64,000 bases of DNA, from the NCBI RefSeq assembly GCF_001183985.1, contig NZ_LFZW01000001.1, positions 4,155,431 to 4,219,430 of the forward strand. The letters are read 5' to 3'. Shown piece after piece: positions 18,382 through 26,997 of this stretch. The notes beneath the pieces are model-generated. The model was given only the letters and a program-made list of their open reading frames with translations, was not told where the DNA came from and searched no databases. The position numbers were made by a program, and so were the translations under genes. Position 1 is the stretch's first letter. Each line of letters opens with the position of its first letter. Source of the DNA: Peribacillus loiseleuriae. Lineage in GTDB: Bacteria > Bacillota > Bacilli > Bacillales > DSM-1321.

Positions 18382-18461
18382 TTATGTAAACGTTGTCATT
18401 CGCCGAGATAATTATTTCAATTACAGAGAAATATATATTAACTATTTGGTGGTGAATATCA

Positions 18462-20288
18462 ATGATTTCTTCTATAAAGAGGTTTTTAATTGGACGGCCG
18501 CTAAAATCAACTGAATTAGGGGAACAGAAACTTAGCAAAACGAAAGCATTAGCCATCCTTTCTTCCGACGCATTATCATCGGTTGCATACGGTCCAGAAC
18601 AGATATTGATTGTCCTAATTACAGTCGGTGCTGCAGCGTTTTGGTATTCGATCCCTATCGCCATAGGGGTATTAATTCTATTAACGGCTTTGATTTTGTC
18701 TTATCGACAAATCATCTTTTCTTATCCCCACGGTGGAGGAGCTTATGTCGTATCAAAGGAAAATCTTGGTGTAATTCCAGGGTTAGTAGCGGGCGGCTCA
18801 TTGTTAGTGGACTACATTTTAACTGTGGCAGTAAGTGTGTCTGCTGGTACGGATGCTCTTACATCTGCTTTTCCCTTGTTACATTCTTATAATGTAGTCA
18901 TTGCTATTGTATTTGTGGTACTTATCACCATTTTAAACTTAAGAGGGGTAACCGAATCTGCTTCTATCTTAGCTTATCCAGTCTATTTATTTGTTTTAGC
19001 GTTATTTATATTAATTGGTGTAGGGATTTACCACATTGTTTCGGAGCAAGTTTCTCCTGGACTACACACACCAATTGGTACACCAGTAGCAGGAATCAGT
19101 TTATTTATCCTCTTGAAAGCATTCGCATCAGGTAGCTCTGCTTTAACAGGGGTTGAAGCTATTTCCAACGCTATTCCAAACTTTAAAAATCCAGCCCCTA
19201 ATAATGCTGCGAAAACACTCATTGCGATGGGGGCCTTTCTTGCTGTTTTATTTAGTGGAATCATATTTTTAGCCTATTATTATGGAATTGCTCCTAGCGA
19301 GAAAGTAACTGTTGTGTCTCAAATTGCTGAAGATACATTTGGGCGAAATTTTATGTATTACTTTATTCAAGGTACAACTGCTTTGATATTAATCCTTGCA
19401 GCTAACACGGGATATTCTGCTTTCCCTTTATTAGCGGTTAACCTTGCCAAAGACAAATTTATCCCAAGAATGTTTACAATTCGAGGAGACCGTTTAGGAT
19501 ACTCTAATGGAATTATGATACTTGGAATTGCTTCTGTCATCTTAATTATCGCTTTTAAAGGACGAACAGAACATCTTATCCCACTTTATGCTGTCGGAGT
19601 ATTTATCCCATTTACTTTGTCCCAAACAGGCATGATTATTAAATGGATACGCGAAAAGCCTAAAGGATGGATCCCTAAGCTAACGATTAATACAATTGGT
19701 GCCCTGATTAGCTTTATCGTTATGCTTATGTTCTTTTTAACTAAATTCACACAGGTTTGGCCAGTCTTAATTTTTTTACCTATTATCATTTTTGTCTTTT
19801 ACCAAATTAAAAAGCATTATGAAGCAGTAGGTGACCAACTAAGGGTTTCAACTTCAGAGCTTTCGATACCGATTGAAGGCAATGTAATGATTGTACCTGT
19901 TGCTGGTATCACTCAAGTAGTAGAGAACTCATTAAACTACGCTAAATCTCTCTCGCCAGAACAGATTATTGCCGTTTATGTTGCTTTTGAAAGAGAAGAT
20001 GAGAAGAAATTTGAAGAAAAGTGGAAAAAATGGCAACCTGATATTAGACTTGTGACACTACATTCTTATTACAGAAGTATCATTCAGCCACTGACCAAAT
20101 TTATTGATATAGTAGAACATAAAGCGAGTGAATCGAATTATCAGGTTACTGTCATTATTCCACAATTTATCCCTAAGAAAGGCTGGCACAATATTCTTCA
20201 TAACCAATCAAGTATACTGATTCGTACAATTTTGCTTTATCGCAGAAACGTGGTTATCACGACTGTCCCTTATCATTTAAAAAAGTAA
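18462..20288 (+). CDS. kimA: High-affinity potassium importer KimA (formerly YdaO)
   Basis: A 608-residue APC-type transporter. The N-terminus SIKRFLIGRPLKS...GEQKLSKTKALA, LSSDALSSVAYGPEQIL and SYPHGGGAYVVSKENLG match B. subtilis KimA nearly residue by residue as I recall it, including length (607). About 12 helices are followed by a C-terminal cytoplasmic domain of ~150 residues (from about VGDQLRVSTSELSIP). KimA imports K+ with protons and is inhibited by c-di-AMP both at the protein and through its riboswitch, which is present upstream. GGTGGTG precedes the ATG by 7 bases. It is monocistronic, ending at a strong terminator. Confidence 0.95.
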   Translation: MISSIKRFLIGRPLKSTELGEQKLSKTKALAILSSDALSSVAYGPEQILIVLITVGAAAFWYSIPIAIGVLILLTALILSYRQIIFSYPHGGGAYVVSKENLGVIPGLVAGGSLLVDYILTVAVSVSAGTDALTSAFPLLHSYNVVIAIVFVVLITILNLRGVTESASILAYPVYLFVLALFILIGVGIYHIVSEQVSPGLHTPIGTPVAGISLFILLKAFASGSSALTGVEAISNAIPNFKNPAPNNAAKTLIAMGAFLAVLFSGIIFLAYYYGIAPSEKVTVVSQIAEDTFGRNFMYYFIQGTTALILILAANTGYSAFPLLAVNLAKDKFIPRMFTIRGDRLGYSNGIMILGIASVILIIAFKGRTEHLIPLYAVGVFIPFTLSQTGMIIKWIREKPKGWIPKLTINTIGALISFIVMLMFFLTKFTQVWPVLIFLPIIIFVFYQIKKHYEAVGDQLRVSTSELSIPIEGNVMIVPVAGITQVVENSLNYAKSLSPEQIIAVYVAFEREDEKKFEEKWKKWQPDIRLVTLHSYYRSIIQPLTKFIDIVEHKASESNYQVTVIIPQFIPKKGWHNILHNQSSILIRTILLYRRNVVITTVPYHLKK

Positions 20289-20302
20289 ACACGCCCAAAT
20301 AC

Positions 20303-20339
20303 AAGGTGGCTTCCCTTTATAGAAAAAGCCACCTTTTTT
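20303..20339 (+). terminator. Terminator of kimA
   Basis: A 10-bp stem, AAGGTGGCTT / AAGCCACCTT, is followed by TTTTTG. The repeat A copy begins exactly at this T-run. Confidence 0.9.
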
Positions 20340-20540
20340 GTATGAAGGACATGGGACGGGGCTTCGTGACTTACTCATATAGCCACCCTACTTAGCAGGT
20401 ATACTTATATGATCGAGAAAGCATCCGAAATTCCGGCTTCGCACCGCCACCATTGTAATTAGGTGAGTGTAGCGTGCTACAGGATGGATCCTTCATAGTA
20501 AATGGTGACATTTTAACGCCGTAGGAGTTTTGTATCTCAA
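20338..20540 (-). repeat. Dispersed repeat family A, copy 2
   Basis: It aligns with 14884-15085 from TGTATGAAGGACATGG through ACTTAGCAGGTATAC, CACCGCCACCATTGT and CATTTTAACGCC. The minus-strand frame is also kept here (GVKMSPFTMKD ... LHSPNYNGGGAKPEF), in an ORF reaching upstream to about 20733. No function is assigned. Confidence 0.7.
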
Positions 20541-20734
20541 ATTGTACGGTATTTAAATCATATTCATCCATTATAGCACCACTAATACTTATAGAGGCTT
20601 TCAATCTCCTCCATCTCAATATGTACATTATATCATCCACCTGAATCATCCATGTTAGACAATCCTTTCTAATTGACAACGATCCACAAAAAAATATAAG
20701 ATAGGGAGCGTGCCTAAAAATGAACCATGCCAAT

Positions 20735-20786
20735 AAAGTGGGACTTCAATCAATGAGGGCTCACTACCCGTTAATGTGGGGTTAAA
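20735..20786 (+). repeat. Dispersed repeat family B, short copy
   Basis: AAAGTGGGACTTCAATCA followed by CTACCCGTTAATGTGGGG matches the two ends of the long copies at 35769-35884 and 62431-62584, with the internal hairpins missing. It lies in the leader of the MFS gene. Confidence 0.7.
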
Positions 20787-20823
20787 TGGTTGGTGTGAGT
20801 AACTATAGAAAGTGAGGCTTTAT

Positions 20824-22029
20824 ATGTCAGCAGAACAACGTAAAAAAATGATCGTTCTTATGATCAATATGTTTATCGCAATAGGAAGTTTTGGAATTAT
20901 TATTCCCATTTTACCAGCATACTTAGCATCCATTAATCAAGGTGGAACCGCGGCTGGACTTATGATTGCCATTTTCGCGGGAGCACAGCTTATCTTTTCC
21001 CCGATTGCAGGAAAATGGACAGATCAATATGGCCGTAGAAAGATGATTATTTACGGACTAGTTGGCTTGACGCTGTCCATGTTTATCTTCTATGCCGTTA
21101 ATTCCATTTGGCTGCTGTATGCTTCTCGTGTTGTCGGCGGAATTGGTGCTGCATTACTTGTGCCAGCTATATTTGCTTATGTAGCTGATATTACGACATT
21201 CGATCAGCGAGCAAAGGGCAATAGTTTAGTATCTGCGGCCATGTCACTTGGAATTGTCGTTGGACCAGGGATTGGTGGATTTTTAGCTGACTTTGGTTTA
21301 AAGGTTCCGTTTTTAATTTCTGCACTTGTGTCACTTGCTGCTGTCGTGTTTTCAATTTTTGTTTTAAAGGAAAGTGAAACGAAAGAAGTAGCACAAGCTA
21401 CGGAAATGGCAGAAGAAGAATCAATGCTTCGCCAAATTGCCACGTCTGTTAAGAAGCCATATTTTATTCCGCTTATTATTACCCTCGTACTGAGCTTTGG
21501 GTTAATGGCCTATGAATCCATAATTGGTCTTTATCTCGACAATCAATTTAGTGCGACACCTCAGGAAATTGCCACGATGATTACAGCTACTGGGATCGTT
21601 AGCGTAATCGTTCAGCTCTTTGTCGTGGATCGGGTAGTTCGTCGTTTTGGAGAAGTTTCTGTATTAAATATTTTTATCGGCATCGCAGCCATCGGATTTC
21701 TACTTTCACTCTTTGCTTCTAGTTATGCGCTTTTCTTTGGAATTTCTCTCATCATCTTCCTTTCTACCTCCATCCTCAGACCAGTCCTAAACACACTGAT
21801 TTCTAAGATGGCAGGGAACGAACAAGGCTTTGCGATGGGAATGAATAACGCATATATGAGCATTGGGAATGTGCTTGGACCAACTCTTGCCGGATTGATG
21901 TATGATGTGCGCATTACGTATCCGTTCATTTTAGGGCTTGTTCTCTTGGTCATTACATTATTCATTACGATGGCTTGGCAAAAGCGGTCTCTTCACGCGA
22001 AAGCATTGTCGAAACAGCCGTTAAGCTAA
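20824..22029 (+). CDS. MFS multidrug efflux transporter (NorA/Bmr/TetA-like)
   Basis: A 401-residue, 12-helix drug:H+ antiporter-type protein. Motif A is seen as GKWTDQYGRRKMII and motif C of the 12/14-TMS drug exporters as LGIVVGPGIGGFLADFG. This is the pattern of NorA/Blt/Bmr relatives in the plasma membrane. ATG 20824 is chosen over the upstream in-frame GTG (20812) because AAAGTGAGG sits 7 bases before it. A family B repeat lies in the leader. It is monocistronic with a strong terminator. The drug spectrum is unknown. Confidence 0.9.
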   Translation: MSAEQRKKMIVLMINMFIAIGSFGIIIPILPAYLASINQGGTAAGLMIAIFAGAQLIFSPIAGKWTDQYGRRKMIIYGLVGLTLSMFIFYAVNSIWLLYASRVVGGIGAALLVPAIFAYVADITTFDQRAKGNSLVSAAMSLGIVVGPGIGGFLADFGLKVPFLISALVSLAAVVFSIFVLKESETKEVAQATEMAEEESMLRQIATSVKKPYFIPLIITLVLSFGLMAYESIIGLYLDNQFSATPQEIATMITATGIVSVIVQLFVVDRVVRRFGEVSVLNIFIGIAAIGFLLSLFASSYALFFGISLIIFLSTSILRPVLNTLISKMAGNEQGFAMGMNNAYMSIGNVLGPTLAGLMYDVRITYPFILGLVLLVITLFITMAWQKRSLHAKALSKQPLS

Positions 22030-22041
22030 AGTTCACCAAAA

Positions 22042-22084
22042 ATAAAAGGTCCAAATCGCATTTCGATTTGGACCTTTTATTTTT
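22042..22084 (+). terminator. Terminator of the MFS gene
   Basis: A 15-bp stem, AAAAGGTCCAAATCG / CGATTTGGACCTTTT, is followed by ATTTTT. Confidence 0.92.
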
Positions 22085-22162
22085 CTGGCCTATCAATATT
22101 TAAATCATTATGTAAATGAACAACAAATATTCTGTTTATCAAAATGCTAATTAATTCAAGTA

Positions 22163-22198
22163 AGGGGGAAGTCCAATTACAATTGACTTCCCTTTTTG
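22163..22198 (+). terminator. Orphan terminator-like hairpin
   Basis: GGGAAGTCcAATT / AATTGACTTCCC (one unpaired base) is followed by TTTTT. No gene ends directly upstream, so it is a second terminator of the MFS unit or marks an unseen short transcript. Confidence 0.5.
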
Positions 22199-22353
22199 CT
22201 AACTCATCTATCTATTTAATTGAGAGTATCATTCCGAGCTTTTTATCGTATCTTAGTGAATAACCTTCTGCCCCATTTACACAAACAGAAAAAAGAGCTG
22301 CCGCAGCAACCCTTGAACTTTCATGCATCACTTTATTGAAAATGAATACTATA

Positions 22354-22938
22354 TTATTCTACAAGTATCGATATGGCGCTATACACTAATAACAAAGCCA
22401 TAACTAGGTTAAACGGAGTTCTATACTTTGTTAGGAATATTTGAAAGAGGGAACCAAACGTACTCCAAGTCATCGTACTAAGAAAACCAACAAAAGCTAG
22501 AAATATTGAAAAAGCTAGTAGACTAAGATTTGAACTGTAATAAGGCAGGATAAAAGTTGATATGGCCGTTATACCGTATAAAATACCTTTCGGGTTGACG
22601 AATTGTAAAACCATACCTGAGAAAAAACTGTTATGCTTATCGTCTTCATCGTTCTTATCTTGATTTTTACTCATGACAATTTTTATAGCCAGATATACCA
22701 TATAAATTGCAGCTAGGATTGTCATCGCAAATTCAATTTTCGGAATGAAATTTTTTAGCAAAAGATTAAAATAACTACTTAATATCATGATGACAAAGAA
22801 GCCTGCACCGACTCCTAAACAAAACCTCAGTGTCTTTTTAAACCCGGATTTATTAGCAAATAACATGGCCATAATATTATTAGGACCTGGAGTAAAGCTT
22901 GTAATAAAAACATAAAGCAAAAACGATAATAACGGCAT
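22354..22938 (-). CDS. LysE/RhtB-family amino-acid exporter
   Basis: A 194-residue protein with six probable helices. The N-terminal SFTPGPNNIMAM is the RhtB/LysE signature (TPGPNN), and FVNPKGILYGITAI is the conserved mid-protein NPK motif. It exports a neutral or basic amino acid or related metabolite. The start ATG has GGAGGG upstream. An XRE-cupin regulator gene starts 112 bases away in the opposite direction, an arrangement that usually means the regulator controls the exporter. Confidence 0.9.
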   Translation of the reverse strand: MPLLSFLLYVFITSFTPGPNNIMAMLFANKSGFKKTLRFCLGVGAGFFVIMILSSYFNLLLKNFIPKIEFAMTILAAIYMVYLAIKIVMSKNQDKNDEDDKHNSFFSGMVLQFVNPKGILYGITAISTFILPYYSSNLSLLAFSIFLAFVGFLSTMTWSTFGSLFQIFLTKYRTPFNLVMALLLVYSAISILVE

Positions 22939-23050
22939 AATTTTGTCCCCTCCAAAACGTATGTTATAATGACTGAAATAGACACTATAAAGATTTACTT
23001 TTTATTGTACATCACGGTCGTTATATTGTAAATATAGAGAGGGGTATTTC

Positions 23051-23605
23051 ATGGAGGAAATAAATCTTATTGTTGCAAAAAATTTAAAATCTTTAAGAGA
23101 AGGGAAAAAATTGAGTCTTGAGAAAGTCGCAGAGTTAACAGGAGTAAGTAAAACAATGATTGGTCAAATTGAGAGAGGTGAGTCAAGTCCGACGATAACA
23201 ACGATCTGGAAAATTGCAAATGGTTTAAAAATCTCTTTTACTTCTTTAATCAATAATCCGCAGCCAGAAACAAAAGTTATTTTAAAAAGTGAGGTTCAAA
23301 CATTATCAGAAGATAACGGGAAGTATCGAATTTATTCCTATTTTCCATTTCAAGAAGATAGACGCTTCGAAGTTTATTCAGTCGAGATCGAAAAAGGTGG
23401 GTTCCTAAGTGCGGATTCGCACGGAGAGGGAACTGAGGAATTTTTAACGGTCTTTGATGGAGAATTAACTGTCAATGTCAATAATATTGAATATACAGTA
23501 AAAAGTGGTGACTCTATCCGATTCAAAGCTGACAGACCTCATAGCTACCACAATTCAGGGGAAGTATTAACTCGATTAAGTATGACCATCTATTATCCAG
23601 CTTAA
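23051..23605 (+). CDS. XRE-family regulator with C-terminal cupin domain
   Basis: A 184-residue two-domain regulator. The HTH spans about residues 6-62 (LSLEKVAELTGVSKTMIGQI, then ERGESSPTITTIWKIANGLK). A cupin fills residues 100-184 with SADSHGEGTEEFLTVFDGEL and FKADRPHSYHN, which has the histidines for metal or ligand binding. Such proteins sense small metabolites, often amino acids or polyamines. It is divergent from the LysE exporter, its likely target. The ribosome site GAGAGGGG precedes the ATG. Confidence 0.9.
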   Translation: MEEINLIVAKNLKSLREGKKLSLEKVAELTGVSKTMIGQIERGESSPTITTIWKIANGLKISFTSLINNPQPETKVILKSEVQTLSEDNGKYRIYSYFPFQEDRRFEVYSVEIEKGGFLSADSHGEGTEEFLTVFDGELTVNVNNIEYTVKSGDSIRFKADRPHSYHNSGEVLTRLSMTIYYPA

Positions 23606-23610
23606 AAATA

Positions 23611-23655
23611 GGTTGTCGCAAAAGGAATGGATCCTTTCTCGACAGCCTACGCTTT
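23611..23655 (+). terminator. Terminator of the XRE-cupin gene
   Basis: AGGTTGTCG pairs with CGACAGCCT around an inner AAGGA/TCCTT stem, followed shortly by CTTTTT. Confidence 0.75.
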
Positions 23656-23666
23656 TTATCCAGGAT

Positions 23667-24153
23667 TTACACGTGTAAGACCATTCTAACTGTTTTTAAA
23701 ATATGTCCATCAAAGTCATCATCAAATTCAGAGACCATTTTAAACCCTTTTGACTTGTAAAAGGTTGCTCCAATTTTATTCTCTTTTTCAACGTTTATTA
23801 AAATGGCTTGGACGCCTTCTAAGTTTTTAATGCCCTCTCTTAATAAAGCAGTGCCTATCCCTTCTCCTTGATACTCGGGGTATAAATAAAATCGCCTCAA
23901 GCCCCGCTTCTCCACTCGCATTTACCGGAGAGAAGTTTGCAAAGCCTACGATTTTTCCTTCAACTTCTGAAACAAAAATAATAGTATGCTCTAAACGTCT
24001 TTGCATCATCTCATCATTATAAGCGGAGTTTAAGAAACTTTCCCGAATTTCAAGTGGAATGATGCCTTCATAGGTCGTATGCCAACTTATTTTTGCGACT
24101 TGTTGAACCTCTTTTATATCTTCCTTTTGCATTGGACGAATTGCACATTCCAT
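23667..24153 (-). pseudogene. GNAT acetyltransferase, one frameshift
   Basis: The first part (MECAIRPMQKEDIKEVQQVA, ending FSPVNASGEAGLEAI) and the second part (LYPEYQGEGIGTALLREGIK, ending with a C-terminal helix) join into one GNAT protein of about 160 residues after a one-base shift near 23890, inside a T-rich run. The acetyl-CoA loop Q-G-E-G-I-G-T-A is intact. GAAAGG lies 9 bases before ATG 24153. The substrate is unknown. One homopolymer shift could be a sequencing error. Confidence 0.8.
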
Positions 24154-24221
24154 ATACATCAACCTTTCTATAACCAATTACAGTAAATAGTCTTATAATT
24201 AAATTACAGGTGATGAGGTCT

Positions 24222-24626
24222 TTATTTTTTGGTTTGAAGATATTTATCAAATAAGCCTAACAGCGTTCCAATGAAAGGAATGGTAAGTATGGCAGTCTCA
24301 ACATGAAGTCCAAATCCCTTAACGAATCGTTCATCGCAGTATTGGAAATAATAATATCCACAAATACCACCTACCACTGCAAACCATTTGACGTAAAAAT
24401 TATTTTTTAAATATTTTTCCACGAGCACACTTAACAAGAAAAAGGACACGTAATAAAAAGGAATGTGAGAAAACTGCCGAAGATTACAAGAAAATGCCCC
24501 ATATCTACATATTGTGAGGTTGTTATCTTATTACCTTCCAAAAAATCTATAAACGATAACCCTATACCTGAAAAAATTAAAAAAACAAACTACTAAAAAA
24601 TTTCTTAAGTTTGTATGCAAAGTCAT
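24222..24626 (-). pseudogene. Small multi-pass membrane protein, two apparent frameshifts
   Basis: The last 75 residues (SFFLLSVLVEKYLKNNFYVK, ending FDKYLQTKK) are open, but hydrophobic sequence continues upstream in two other frames: FLIFSGIGLSFIDFLEG ... YVDMGHFLVIFGSFLTF, and before that MTLHTNLRNFLVV. The shifts fall near 24466 and in a run of T near 24580. Joined, they would form a protein of about 130 residues with four helices. No family is recognised. Only the C-terminal ORF with a GTG at 24449 remains readable. Confidence 0.5.
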
Positions 24627-24739
24627 CCCCCTTATATTTATTCAATCTTTTCTTTCCTGATATTTGAATATCTTCCCACCAAAATAGCACTTCTTAAAAT
24701 TATTCCATTCTGAACACTCGATATTCTTTTACTTTTGTG

Positions 24740-24832
24740 TGGAAAAGGTTCGCAAAATCAGCACCGTACCGCCATCTTCATAAGGTTATACAATTTAAGA
24801 GCCTAAGCAGACGCTGGTGGATGTTTTCTAAG
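24740..24832 (-). repeat. Dispersed repeat family D, copy 1 (diverged)
   Basis: In reverse complement it reads AAACATCCACCAGCGTCTG ... ACCTTATGAAGATGGCGG, matching the ordered blocks of the better copies at 34483-34599 and 36558-36672. Confidence 0.5.
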
Positions 24833-24916
24833 TAAATTTTTAAGGTTCTTCTTCTTTTTCTTTAAACTCAATTGGGTATGATACAAACATAAACAATTAC
24901 GAGGCGGCTATCAAGA

Positions 24917-25243
24917 ATGAACGTACTGAAAATACTAATAAAAGGTGCTTTGATCGCAGTTGGTCTAGGAGCTCATACAATGATGGATACCCAACCAGTC
25001 ACAACAAAACCAACACATGCACCATCACAAACGATAAATGAGCTAGAAGCAAAAATGATTGCCTTAGACACGTCAAAAGGGGGTCTTGTAACAAAAACTC
25101 AAACCATTGAAGTTCATGGAAATAAAAAATACGAAATCTCTATTGCGCACCAAGATACAGAATATAACGTGGATATTGATGCTTCAACCGGTCAAATTTT
25201 AAAATTTGATCAAGGCAGTAAAGTTTGTAATATCCACAATTAA
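24917..25243 (+). CDS. PepSY-domain protein with N-terminal signal anchor
   Basis: A 108-residue protein. Residues 1-20 (MNVLKILIKGALIAVGLGAH) form a hydrophobic signal or anchor, followed by a Thr/Pro-rich linker. A single PepSY domain runs from ~40 to 103: A-K-M-I-A-L-D, GGLVTKTQTIEVHGNKKYEI, then VDIDASTGQILKFDQ. PepSY domains are often inhibitors or modulators of extracellular proteases. A ribosome site is weak (GAGGCGG). It is followed 94 bases later by the 69-residue-repeat protein. The same two-gene order, with the PepSY gene broken, recurs at 50405-51175, and the upstream regions of the two loci are similar too. Confidence 0.85.
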   Translation: MNVLKILIKGALIAVGLGAHTMMDTQPVTTKPTHAPSQTINELEAKMIALDTSKGGLVTKTQTIEVHGNKKYEISIAHQDTEYNVDIDASTGQILKFDQGSKVCNIHN

Positions 25244-25336
25244 TCACCTTAGGTATTGTAACAAAATAAAATATTGATTAATTTAAAACCAATTAGGAAA
25301 AAATAGTATAAGCAACTATCTCAGGAGGTTTTGATA

Positions 25337-26005
25337 ATGATTCAAGATTTTAATGTAAAAACATTGTTTGAAGATCAATTTCATGAACGTCAACAGTTTA
25401 CGCTAACTTTTGCTGGGGATACTTATCAAGGGATTTTCCATAATGAAGACATTCATTGGTTACATCCTCAACCTCATACTAAGTTAGTGGAAGGTGACAT
25501 TCAAGATTTGGAATCCAAAGTGTATGACTTGTTAACAAACCACGTCGATCAAGATTTTACTGTAAAACCATTATTCGAAGATCAAGTTCCTGAACGTCAT
25601 CAGTTTGCCCTAAATTTTGATGGAGCGAATTATCAAGGGATTTTCCATAACGAAGAAATTCAATGGTTACATCCTCAACCTAAACATCAGCTTGAAAAAG
25701 TGGACCTCGTTGATTTGGAATCCAAAGTACATGACTTGATGACACACCATGTATATCAAGATTTTAAAGTGAAACCTTTATTTGAAGATCAATTTCATGA
25801 GCGTCATCAGTTTGAACTAAACCATGAAGGCGATAGTTATCAAGGGATTTTCCACAATGAAGAAATTCATTGGTTACATCCTCAACCTAAACATCAGCTT
25901 GAAGAAGACGACCTTCAAGATTTGGAATCTAAAGTGTATGACTTGATGACAAACCACATAAATCAAGACTTTCAAGTAAAACCATTATTTGAAGATCAGC
26001 AGTAA
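25337..26005 (+). CDS. Tandem-repeat protein of three 69-residue units (DUF5342-like)
   Basis: A 222-residue soluble protein made of three units of 69 residues plus a partial fourth (DFQVKPLFEDQQ). Each unit runs DFxVKxLFEDQ-x-x-ER-x-QF, then YQGIFHNEEIxWLHPQPKH, then LESKVYDLMTNH. From memory the unit resembles single-domain DUF5342 proteins of Bacillus, about 75 residues long. AGGAGG lies 8 bases before ATG 25337. There is no signal peptide or cysteine, and His and acidic residues are frequent. Function unknown. A second paralogue with two units plus a partial lies at 50687-51175. A terminator follows at once. Confidence 0.85.
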   Translation: MIQDFNVKTLFEDQFHERQQFTLTFAGDTYQGIFHNEDIHWLHPQPHTKLVEGDIQDLESKVYDLLTNHVDQDFTVKPLFEDQVPERHQFALNFDGANYQGIFHNEEIQWLHPQPKHQLEKVDLVDLESKVHDLMTHHVYQDFKVKPLFEDQFHERHQFELNHEGDSYQGIFHNEEIHWLHPQPKHQLEEDDLQDLESKVYDLMTNHINQDFQVKPLFEDQQ

Positions 26006-26043
26006 TCTATATATTGAATACATTTTAAACGCAATAAATCAGC

Positions 26044-26080
26044 AAAGGATGGATTTCTAATCGATCCATCCTTTTTAATA
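26044..26080 (+). terminator. Terminator of the repeat-protein gene
   Basis: AAAGGATGGA / TCCATCCTTT stem followed by TTAAT, about 40 bases after the stop codon. Confidence 0.85.
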
Positions 26081-26174
26081 GTTGATTTAAAATATCCCTT
26101 GGATTTTTTTGCAACTACTTTTCTTTGTAATATGTGGTTTAACTACAATCTAACATGAATCATCTCGATCTGAA

Positions 26175-26378
26175 TTAGCCTGCTACCTGTTCTTTTTTAC
26201 ACTTTTCGACATTCTCTTGTTTACTAACTTTAAGAAAATTAGTTAAGAACGCACTAACAAAGTATAAAATAGCGAAAATCCAGATAACTCCCCCCACTCC
26301 AATGCTTCCAATAAATCAGCCTACAATAGCTGGTCCTACAAATGTACTTAAACCTGCTCCTAAATTTAAAATAGACTA
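26175..26378 (-). pseudogene. C-terminal remnant of an MFS transporter
   Basis: On the minus strand SILNLGAGLSTFVGPAIVG is followed by a stop (TGA, 26316-26318) where Trp is expected, then FIGSIGVGGVIWIFAILYFV and a charged tail. This is the last helix pair of a sugar/acid MFS permease. It has no N-terminal part: the upstream side abuts a dehydrogenase fragment at about 26379. Confidence 0.65.
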
Positions 26379-26531
26379 GGGAGAAATGAACTCCTCTTTG
26401 AAAATATGAATATCTGTTCCACAAATCCCAACATTCTCAACCTTAATTATCACATCATTCGGACCTGGTTTTGGCTAAGGAACCTCTTTGATTACTGCTT
26501 CACAAGGCTTTTCGATCACTAATGCCTTCAT
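26379..26531 (-). pseudogene. N-terminal remnant of a zinc-dependent alcohol/polyol dehydrogenase
   Basis: After GGGGGAATACAGA, ATG 26531 opens MKALVIEKPCEAVIKEVP, a stop (TAG, 26475-26477), then [20 protein letters not shown] and DIHIFK, the classic start of threonine/sorbitol-type medium-chain dehydrogenases with the zinc-binding Cys. It breaks off after about 50 residues and joins the MFS remnant, so a deletion removed the rest of both genes. Confidence 0.75.
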
Positions 26532-26870
26532 TCTGTATTCCCCCAACTTTAGTAATTTATTAGTTTACGACTAATGTCTTTTTGTGTATGTAAATCCTTT
26601 TTTATCTTACTGAATAATGATTAAGTTATCATTGAATACAACTAAAACTTCGCATTGGTCTCGCTTACAAACATTACTCTACCATTGTAAAATAGCATTT
26701 ACACTCTCTAGTTCTCAAAGTTTTGTCGTTATAGAAATGCGACAAATCCTTGAGTAGTAGGTCCCAGTACATATAATATCTAGACGTTATCCCTTAAAAA
26801 GGGTTTATTGTAATTATTCCCTCATCGTCATCTTGTTTAGCTTTTGCTTCTTGTCATTGTTTTTGTGCAC
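26532..26870. other. Intergenic stretch, nothing recognised
   Basis: About 340 bases between the dehydrogenase remnant and the hairpin at 26871. No coding sequence is supported. Confidence 0.45.
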
Positions 26871-26904
26871 AAAAAAAGAGTCTCAATTTTATTATTGAGA
26901 ATCT
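26871..26904 (-). terminator. Minus-strand terminator
   Basis: GATTCTCAAT / ATTGAGACTC with one mismatch, followed on the minus strand by TTTTTTT. It is well placed to end the transcript of the 36-residue ORF. Confidence 0.7.
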
Positions 26905-26997
26905 GTTAATCAAATGAGGTAGTTTGATAATTTGGGCCAGATAATTTCACTATATCCATCCTTACTTTTTATTAAAGAAGTATTTCTAATTACGTTT

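Noticed and set aside
24860-24916. Possible sigma-B promoter (TTTAA ... GGGTAT) shared by the two PepSY cassettes
   Set aside because: The spacing between the two boxes is about 8 bases, too short for sigma-B. Only upstream similarity is claimed.
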